A stretch of 64,000 nucleotides of DNA, from contig NZ_QDFI01000005.1 of assembly GCF_003254465.1 (NCBI RefSeq), positions 1-64,000 on the forward strand, in the 5' to 3' direction. This DNA comes from Meridianimarinicoccus zhengii (GTDB taxonomy: Bacteria > Pseudomonadota > Alphaproteobacteria > Rhodobacterales > Rhodobacteraceae). Both the position numbers and the translations under genes were made by a program. How positions within the stretch are numbered: the first letter of the stretch is position 1; each line of letters opens with the position of its first letter. The notes below the pieces were generated by a model. The model did no database searches and was not told the origin of the DNA. It saw nothing but the letters and a program-made list of their open reading frames with translations. Below are positions 58,705 through 64,000 of the stretch, in pieces.

Positions 58705-59376
58705 TTAGCCCCCGCGCAGGGTCGCTGCAAGCGGGCCGCGCATGTGGCGCAGGTAGACCTCGATCATCCAGCCCAGAAGGACGCCGTTCAGCACATGCCA
58801 CAGGAAATGTGTCCCGATCGGGATCGCGGCGCAGAGCGGTTCGTCCAGCGACCGCGCGGTCAGCGACACCGCGCAGATCCCCGCCGCGATCAGCAGGCCC
58901 TGCCCCGTTTCGGGTGCGCGTCGGCGCAACCCAAGTCCATACACGAGCACCAAGATTGGCAGCGGCCAGTAACCCGAAGAGATCTCGAAGAACGGCAGGC
59001 GCGCGAAGATCGGCACGGTCAGAACGACATACGGGATGAACAGCCCTGTCGCAGCCCAGGCCCGCCAACCCTTCAGTCCCCAGAAATCGCGGTTTGCGGC
59101 GAAGACATAGACAAGTGCGAAGACCGCGATGGCACCGCTGTCGGCGAAGGCCGCCCAGACCTGCGCATGGGTGTGGAACAGGAACGACCCCACGCCGATA
59201 CCGGCAAGAATGCCCACCAGCGCGGTCGCCAGCGGCAGACCGGCCCCGCGCGTGCGCCGCCACATGACGACGGCTGTGATCAGGAAGGCCGCGTTGGTGA
59301 CCGCGTTGACCGGTTCAGCCCAGTATTCCGGGCCGAGCCGTTCGCAATACCCGTCGATCGATCGTGTCCAGTCCAT
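58705..59376 (-). CDS. Ceramidase-like membrane protein
   Basis: 223 residues with about seven membrane helices. YCERLGPEYWAEPVNAVTN at the start, VGSFLFHTHAQVWAAFADSG, and GTHFLWHVLNGVLLGWM near the end hold the conserved Glu, Ser, His and Asp positions of the alkaline ceramidase family (CREST). In bacteria the substrate is unsure and could be a lipid amide. An in-frame ATG eleven codons upstream (59409) is also possible; neither has a strong ribosome site. Confidence 0.82.
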   Translation of the reverse strand: MDWTRSIDGYCERLGPEYWAEPVNAVTNAAFLITAVVMWRRTRGAGLPLATALVGILAGIGVGSFLFHTHAQVWAAFADSGAIAVFALVYVFAANRDFWGLKGWRAWAATGLFIPYVVLTVPIFARLPFFEISSGYWPLPILVLVYGLGLRRRAPETGQGLLIAAGICAVSLTARSLDEPLCAAIPIGTHFLWHVLNGVLLGWMIEVYLRHMRGPLAATLRGG

Positions 59377-59446
59377 CCGCGTACCCCGTGTCGTGACGGA
59401 GAGCGACATAGATCAAAGCGAGGACAGGAACATCGGCCCGACGCGA

Positions 59447-59884
59447 TCAGGGCCGCAGATAGGCGTAGCCGTCGTATTGCAACTCCATCAGCCGCACGGC
59501 GCCCGATGGCACGACCTCTGCCTCGCTGATCAGCGGCACCTCTTTCTGGGTGCGCTGCTCCATGGCCTGCACGGTGTTCAGGCAGGCGGAAAACGTGATA
59601 TTGTCGAGTTCCAGCGCCATGACCGCGATCCGGTCGGCCACGGGTGAGGTATCGGCGCGCAGCATGTGCAGGCCGGGGCCGTAGGTCACGATCTCGATTG
59701 CGACCTCCTGCCCCAGATCGCCATAGTGCTTGGCGATGTTAGCCGCGTTGTTCAGCGCCATGTTCATGGTGGACACATTCTCCTCATCCACATGGATGGC
59801 GACCTTCGCGGTCGGTTCCGCCCACGCGGGCAGACAGGTGAGCGCAAGCACAGCGGCGCCGACGGCAGTGCGTATCGTATTCAT
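59447..59884 (-). CDS. Exported DsrE-family protein
   Basis: 145 residues with a signal peptide (MNTIRTAVGAAVLALTCLPAWA). The DsrE/F-like fold is indicated by KVAIHVDEENVSTMNMALNN and VAIEIVTYGPGLHMLRADTS, and FSACLNTVQAMEQ has the Cys at the usual sulfur-carrier position. A periplasmic sulfur-transfer or binding role is possible but unproven. AGAGGAGG precedes the start. Confidence 0.85.
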   Translation of the reverse strand: MNTIRTAVGAAVLALTCLPAWAEPTAKVAIHVDEENVSTMNMALNNAANIAKHYGDLGQEVAIEIVTYGPGLHMLRADTSPVADRIAVMALELDNITFSACLNTVQAMEQRTQKEVPLISEAEVVPSGAVRLMELQYDGYAYLRP

Positions 59885-60019
59885 GCATTCCTCCTCTTGC
59901 ATGGAGCGACGATGCGCGGGGCCTTGCCGCGCGGCAAGCGGTTTCTCGCGAAAGGTTCGGTCCGGGCCGCGGGCCCCGTTCACGCCGCAAGGCGTGGATG
60001 GGGGGCATGGCATGCCGCG

Positions 60020-60484
60020 TCAGCGGCGCATCCCGGCGAAGAAATCCTGCAGCAGCGCCCCGGCCGCCGCGGCGCCGATCCCGTCATAGACCTCGGGGCG
60101 GTGATGGCACTGCGCCCGGTCGAAAACGCGCGCGCCCTGCGCCACGCCACCCGATTTCGGGTCCGCAGCGCCATAGTAAAGCCGTGCCACCCGCGCCGCC
60201 GCGATGGCCCCCGCGCACATCGCGCAAGGCTCCAGTGTCACGTAAAGCGCACAGCCCGTCAGCCGATCCCGCCCAAGCGCCGCGCAGGCTGCCCTGATCG
60301 CCAGCATCTCGGCATGGGCCGTTGGATCGCCCGTCTCGCGCATGCGGTTGCCGACGCGGGCGACGATGCGGCCCGCGGGGTCCACCACGACGGCGCCGAC
60401 GGGCACTTCCCCGCGCGTGGCGGCGGCGCGGGCCTCGGCGAGGGCTGCGTCCATGTGGCTGATGAAGGGGCTGTCCTGCGCCAT
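60020..60484 (-). CDS. tadA: tRNA-specific adenosine deaminase
   Basis: 154 residues. It deaminates A34 to inosine in tRNA-Arg(ACG). Zinc site: His57 and catalytic Glu59 in TAHAEMLAI, and Cys87 and Cys90 in LEPCAMCAGAI. RLYYGAADPKSGGV near 110 is characteristic of TadA. It is divergent from the pseudouridine synthase gene, with about 106 bp between. Confidence 0.95.
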   Translation of the reverse strand: MAQDSPFISHMDAALAEARAAATRGEVPVGAVVVDPAGRIVARVGNRMRETGDPTAHAEMLAIRAACAALGRDRLTGCALYVTLEPCAMCAGAIAAARVARLYYGAADPKSGGVAQGARVFDRAQCHHRPEVYDGIGAAAAGALLQDFFAGMRR

Positions 60485-60590
60485 GGCCGCAGATGGCCCG
60501 TGCGCCGCGCGCGATGCAACAAGCATTCGCGTATCCCAGGCGGGGTTCAACAGGCTTTCGCCGCCCCACGGGACGCGGTATGGCCCGGAC

Positions 60591-61547
60591 ATGGTCAAGC
60601 CCCCATCCAAGCCCCCGGCCCGCTCCGCGAGCAGCCCCGCCCCGAAGCCCCGCCCGAAACGCCCGGCGCGGACCGCCCCGCCCACCGTCGCGGCGGCGGC
60701 GCCCGCGAATGACGGAGGAACCGGCGACCGCATCGCCAAGGTGCTGGCCCGGGCCGGGGTCGCCTCGCGCCGCGCGTCCGAAGCGATGATCGCCGAAGGC
60801 CGGGTCGCCGTGAACGGCAAGCGGATCGACAGCCCCGCGTTGAACGTGACGCCCGCCGACAGGATCACCTTGGACGGCAAGCCCCTTGCGCCGCCGGAGG
60901 CACCGCGCCTGTGGCTGTACCACAAGCCCCCAGGCCTCGTGACCACGACCAGCGACGAGATGGGCCGCCCCACCGTGTTCGACGCGTTGCCCGACGACCT
61001 GCCGCGCGTGGTCAGCATCGGGCGGCTCGATCTGAATTCCGAGGGGCTTCTTCTGCTGACCAACGATGGCGGGATCAAGCGACGGCTGGAACTGCCCTCG
61101 ACCGGCTGGGTGCGCAAGTATCGCGTGCGCATCAAGGGCGCCCCGAACGACGACGCCTTCGCCCCCCTGCGCCGCGGCATCACGGTGGAGGGCGAACGGT
61201 TCGCGCCCATGGCCGTCACGCTCGACCGTCAGCAGGGCGCCAACGCCTGGCTGACGCTCGGGTTGCGCGAAGGCCGCAACCGCGAGATCCGGCGCGCCAT
61301 GGAGCATATCGGTTTCAGCGTGAACCGCCTGATCCGCATCAGCTATGGCCCGTTTCAGCTGGGCGATCTCGCGCCCGGTGCCGTGGAAGAGGTCAAACCG
61401 CGCATCCTGCGCGACCAGCTCGGCCTGCCCCGCGACGGCGCGGATACCGGCGGGACGGTCCCGACCAAACCCGACACGCCCGCCAAAGCGCCCAGACGCC
61501 GCGCAGCGGGCCCTGTCGCGTCCGCGAAACCTTCGCGCCGCACCTGA
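60591..61547 (+). CDS. Pseudouridine synthase of the RluB/RsuA family
   Basis: 318 residues. A basic Pro/Ala/Lys-rich N-terminus (about 1-42) is followed by an S4 RNA-binding domain (about 45-95: RIAKVLARAGVASRRASEAM), then the catalytic domain with Asp147 in SIGRLDLNSEGLLLLTND. A late REGRNREIRRAMEHIGFSVN confirms the RsuA/RluB group, and RluB (23S rRNA position 2605) is the likely assignment. A second basic tail closes the protein. Confidence 0.93.
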   Translation: MVKPPSKPPARSASSPAPKPRPKRPARTAPPTVAAAAPANDGGTGDRIAKVLARAGVASRRASEAMIAEGRVAVNGKRIDSPALNVTPADRITLDGKPLAPPEAPRLWLYHKPPGLVTTTSDEMGRPTVFDALPDDLPRVVSIGRLDLNSEGLLLLTNDGGIKRRLELPSTGWVRKYRVRIKGAPNDDAFAPLRRGITVEGERFAPMAVTLDRQQGANAWLTLGLREGRNREIRRAMEHIGFSVNRLIRISYGPFQLGDLAPGAVEEVKPRILRDQLGLPRDGADTGGTVPTKPDTPAKAPRRRAAGPVASAKPSRRT

Positions 61548-61620
61548 CCCGACAACCCGCGTCTTCCCTTTGACGCGCGGCTGTGCTTGCCTGTCGTCGA
61601 AACCATCGCGGGGAATCCGG

Positions 61621-61704
61621 GTGTCGGGATCGGGCCTTCAGAAACTGTCTTTCGCGCTGCTCGCGCTGCTGATCCTCTATGCCGCGTTCACGGGGGCGGG
61701 CTGA
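61621..61704 (+). CDS. Small membrane protein, 27 residues
   Basis: A GTG at 61621 opens a 27-codon frame with one hydrophobic helix (KLSFALLALLILYAAF) and a Gly/Ala end. Its stop overlaps the ATG of the XpaC-like gene (TGATG), which favours real coupled translation. Homologous single-helix peptides precede such genes in related bacteria, as far as I recall. Function is unknown. Confidence 0.6.
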   Translation: MSGSGLQKLSFALLALLILYAAFTGAG

Positions 61705-62588
61705 TGGCCCAGCGTTTCGGTGGTCGATACAGCCCCGGCGGGGCGGCGCATGACGGCGCGCAGGGTGGACCGCCGCCCGCGGCATTGCGCAGCCGGGCCG
61801 GTGCAAGGTCGAACCTGCTCTACGTGCTGCCGTTCCCGTTCCTGATATCGGCTTTCCGCGCCGAGCCGCTCGGGCTTGCGCTGAATCTCACATGTTTCGC
61901 GGCACTGATGCTGGCCGCGTGGCTCACCCGCGAAGGCATCGTGGCGCAGGAAGCCTATGCCGCGCGAAAGGTCGCCCGCCGCCCCGCCATCCCGCGCAAG
62001 CTGCTGGGTAGCGTGCTGACCGCCGCCGGGCTGGCCTGTGCGGGCCTGGCGGATGGCAGCCTGACGAATGCCATTGTCTTCGCGGTCTTGGGCGGCATTC
62101 TTCACCTTGGTGCCTTCGGACCCGACCCTATGCAGGACAAGGGGCTGGATACCGGAGGCGCCGTGGACCGCGCCCAAAGCGACCGCGCCGACCGCGCCGT
62201 GCGCGAGGCCGAGGCGCATCTCGCCGCCATGACCAATGCCGTCGCGCGCACCGGCGACCGCGAGCTTGTGGCCCGCATGAAGACCTTCACCGCCACCGCG
62301 CAGAAGATGTTTCGCACCGTGCAGGACGATCCGCGCGACCTGACCCGTGCGCGGCGTTTCCTTGGCGTGTATCTTCTGGGTGCGCGGGACGCGGCGGTAA
62401 AATTCTCGGACCTTTATGCACGCAGCCGCGCCCCCCAGGCGCGGACCGATTTCCTGACGCTTCTGGACGATCTGGAACGCAACTACGCGGACAAGACCCA
62501 GACGCTGCTGCTGGACGACCGCAGCGATCTCGATGTCGAGATCGAGGTACTGCGCGAAAGACTCGCGCGTGAGGTGCCCCCCGGCTGA
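61704..62588 (+). CDS. XpaC-like membrane protein (5-bromo-4-chloroindolyl phosphate hydrolysis family)
   Basis: 294 residues. A basic Gly-rich N-terminus is followed by four hydrophobic segments (about 38-52, 56-74, 98-115, 122-138), then a helical soluble domain (about 150-290) with RAVREAEAHLAAMTNAVA and FLTLLDDLERNYADKTQTLL. XpaC proteins usually sit beside TelA, as here, and are linked to toxic-anion or envelope stress. The original hydrolase label is probably indirect. Confidence 0.85.
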   Translation: MAQRFGGRYSPGGAAHDGAQGGPPPAALRSRAGARSNLLYVLPFPFLISAFRAEPLGLALNLTCFAALMLAAWLTREGIVAQEAYAARKVARRPAIPRKLLGSVLTAAGLACAGLADGSLTNAIVFAVLGGILHLGAFGPDPMQDKGLDTGGAVDRAQSDRADRAVREAEAHLAAMTNAVARTGDRELVARMKTFTATAQKMFRTVQDDPRDLTRARRFLGVYLLGARDAAVKFSDLYARSRAPQARTDFLTLLDDLERNYADKTQTLLLDDRSDLDVEIEVLRERLAREVPPG

Positions 62589-62638
62589 ACACCCGCGACG
62601 CCGCCATATCGGATGCCCAATCCACCCAGGAGAGTCCC

Positions 62639-63805
62639 ATGCCGCAAGACACCCGCACCCGCGCGATGGAAGACGAGGCCTTGATCGCCGAAGCCACGGC
62701 ACCGCTGCCCGCCCCGCGCGACGGCGACATATCGCTCGACCATGCCGAACCGCAGGTCGCCGAGGCCGTGCGCGCCCGCATGACCGAGATCGACATGGCC
62801 GACAGCGGGTCCATCATCGGTTTCGGTTCGCGCGCCCAGGCTGAATTGCAGGAAATCAGCCAGGCCATGCTCGCGGACGTGCGCAACAAGGACGTGGGCC
62901 CGGCGGGCGACAGCCTGCGCGAGATCGTCAGCACGATCCGCGGCTTTTCGGTGGACGAGCTGGACCCGAACCGCAAGCGGACGTGGTGGGACCGGCTGAC
63001 CGGCAAGGCCGCCCCCGTGGCGCAGTTCATGGCGCGCTACGACACGGTGCAGGGCCAGATCGACAAGATCACCGACAGCCTGCTGGGGCACGAGCACCAG
63101 CTGCTGAAGGACATCAAGTCGCTCGACAAGCTCTATGAAAAGACGCTCGCGTTCTACGACGAACTGGCGCTCTACATCGCGGCCGGGACGGAAAAGCTGG
63201 CCGAGCTGGACAGCAAGACCATCCCCACCAAGGAGGCCGAGATGAACGCGGTCGCCCCCGATCAGCAGATGATCGCGGCGCAGGAACTGCGCGACCTGCG
63301 CGCCGCGCGCGACGATCTCGAACGCCGGGTCCATGACCTGAAGCTGACGCGGCAGGTGACGATGCAGTCCCTACCCTCGATCCGGCTGGTTCAGGAAAAC
63401 GACAAGTCGCTGGTCAGCAAGATCAATTCGACGCTCGTGAACACCGTGCCCCTTTGGGAAACGCAACTGGCGCAGGCCGTGACGATCCAGCGGTCTGCCG
63501 AAGCGGCGAAGGCCGTGAAGGACGCGGGCGACCTGACGAACGAATTGCTGACGGCGAATGCCGCGAACCTGCGGCAGGCCAACAAGGAGGTGCGGACGCA
63601 GATGGAACGCGGCGTGTTCGATATCGAGGCGATCAAGAAGGCCAACGCCGAACTCGTGGCGACGATCCAGGAAAGCCTCCAGATCGCGGACGAGGGAAAG
63701 TCACGGCGCGCGGCGGCGGAACAGGAACTCACCGCGATGGAGACCGAATTGCGCAAGACGCTGTCCGCCGCGAAGGCCGCCCCGACCGGCGCGGGCGCCG
63801 CCTGA
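62639..63805 (+). CDS. TelA-family toxic anion resistance protein
   Basis: 388 residues, all helical. SRAQAELQEISQAMLADVRN near 64, LLGHEHQLLKDIKSLDKLYE near 150, and NANAANLRQANKEVRTQ-type and FDIEAIKKANAELVATIQES segments near 310-345 are typical of TelA/KlaA, with strong coiled-coil tendency. AGGAG supports the start. It follows XpaC by 50 bp; the pair is common in tellurite or peptide-antibiotic tolerance loci. Mechanism is unknown. Confidence 0.92.
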   Translation: MPQDTRTRAMEDEALIAEATAPLPAPRDGDISLDHAEPQVAEAVRARMTEIDMADSGSIIGFGSRAQAELQEISQAMLADVRNKDVGPAGDSLREIVSTIRGFSVDELDPNRKRTWWDRLTGKAAPVAQFMARYDTVQGQIDKITDSLLGHEHQLLKDIKSLDKLYEKTLAFYDELALYIAAGTEKLAELDSKTIPTKEAEMNAVAPDQQMIAAQELRDLRAARDDLERRVHDLKLTRQVTMQSLPSIRLVQENDKSLVSKINSTLVNTVPLWETQLAQAVTIQRSAEAAKAVKDAGDLTNELLTANAANLRQANKEVRTQMERGVFDIEAIKKANAELVATIQESLQIADEGKSRRAAAEQELTAMETELRKTLSAAKAAPTGAGAA

Positions 63806-63810
63806 TCGTC

Positions 63811-64000
63811 ATGCGCATGGGACTGCACATGGTGCCGACAGCGGCGCTGCTTTGCGCGGCGTTGTCGGGCTGTGTGCGCCCGGCCATCGAACCGACCCCG
63901 GGAACGGACGGCGCCGCGACGACGGCCCCTGCGCCGCGCAGCGCGCCGCAGCCTTCGGCGGAAAGCGCGCGGCTGGAGCGGCGCTATGCCCAGCTCGAAC
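63811..64000 (+). CDS. Lipoprotein, N-terminal part (runs off window)
   Basis: An ATG 5 bp after the telA stop opens at least 63 codons. The N-terminus MRMGLHMVPTAALLCAALSG is followed by Cys, a good lipobox, then a Pro/Ala/Thr-rich linker and SARLERRYAQLE. A DUF2927-type protein often stands at this position beside telA, but that domain is not visible in the window. Confidence 0.65.
   Translation, partial: MRMGLHMVPTAALLCAALSGCVRPAIEPTPGTDGAATTAPAPRSAPQPSAESARLERRYAQLE

Overview
This is a GC-rich chromosomal segment of an alphaproteobacterium, most likely a marine Rhodobacteraceae (Roseobacter-group) genome. The signs are LexA-type GAAC-N7-GAAC direct repeats, a VPLPA-CTERM exported protein, TRAP and peptide-type ABC importers, an aa3 oxidase subunit I next to a DUF2244 gene, DUF2927 lipoproteins, and zinc-free L33. 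No transposase, integrase, phage gene or CRISPR array was seen, and base composition looks even throughout.

Layout. 1-19.9 kb is mostly housekeeping: a truncated glycosyltransferase-like membrane protein, carA, yqeY, the DUF2244/ctaD pair, a VPLPA-CTERM protein, lipB, tRNA-Leu(GAG), a lytic transglycosylase, ssb, a TRAP transporter (dctPQM) with a convergent winged-helix regulator, an ATP-dependent DNA ligase, an M3 oligopeptidase, tRNA-Met(CAT) and uvrA with an SOS box. 20-27.6 kb holds nadE, a periplasmic MORN-repeat protein, a haloacid-dehalogenase/alpha-beta-hydrolase fusion overlapping a threonine-dehydratase-like gene, a SqrR-like persulfide-sensor repressor and an EAL phosphodiesterase.

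27.7-45.9 kb is the accessory part. A flavin reductase/GntR pair diverges from an operon that encodes a peptide-type ABC importer, a cytosine-deaminase-like amidohydrolase, a second amidohydrolase with an unusual metal site, and a nucleoside-deaminase-like protein. A LysR regulator then diverges from a second complete ABC importer operon that ends in an allophanate hydrolase. Together these look like uptake and stepwise deamination or hydrolysis of a nitrogen-rich compound, with final release of ammonia and CO2 from allophanate. The substrate is not identifiable from sequence.

46-64 kb returns to core functions: a DUF2927 lipoprotein/small membrane protein/VWA protein/TerB group, 8-oxoguanine deaminase, an inositol-phosphatase-fold enzyme, a small XRE regulator, a quinone oxidoreductase, a Bax-inhibitor-like protein, rpmG, DUF533, RNase P RNA (rnpB), a cell-wall amidase, gatC-gatA, a ceramidase-like protein, a DsrE-like protein, tadA, a pseudouridine synthase, and an XpaC/TelA stress group that runs off the right edge. 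Very long antisense open frames opposite several genes are side effects of the base composition and were left out.
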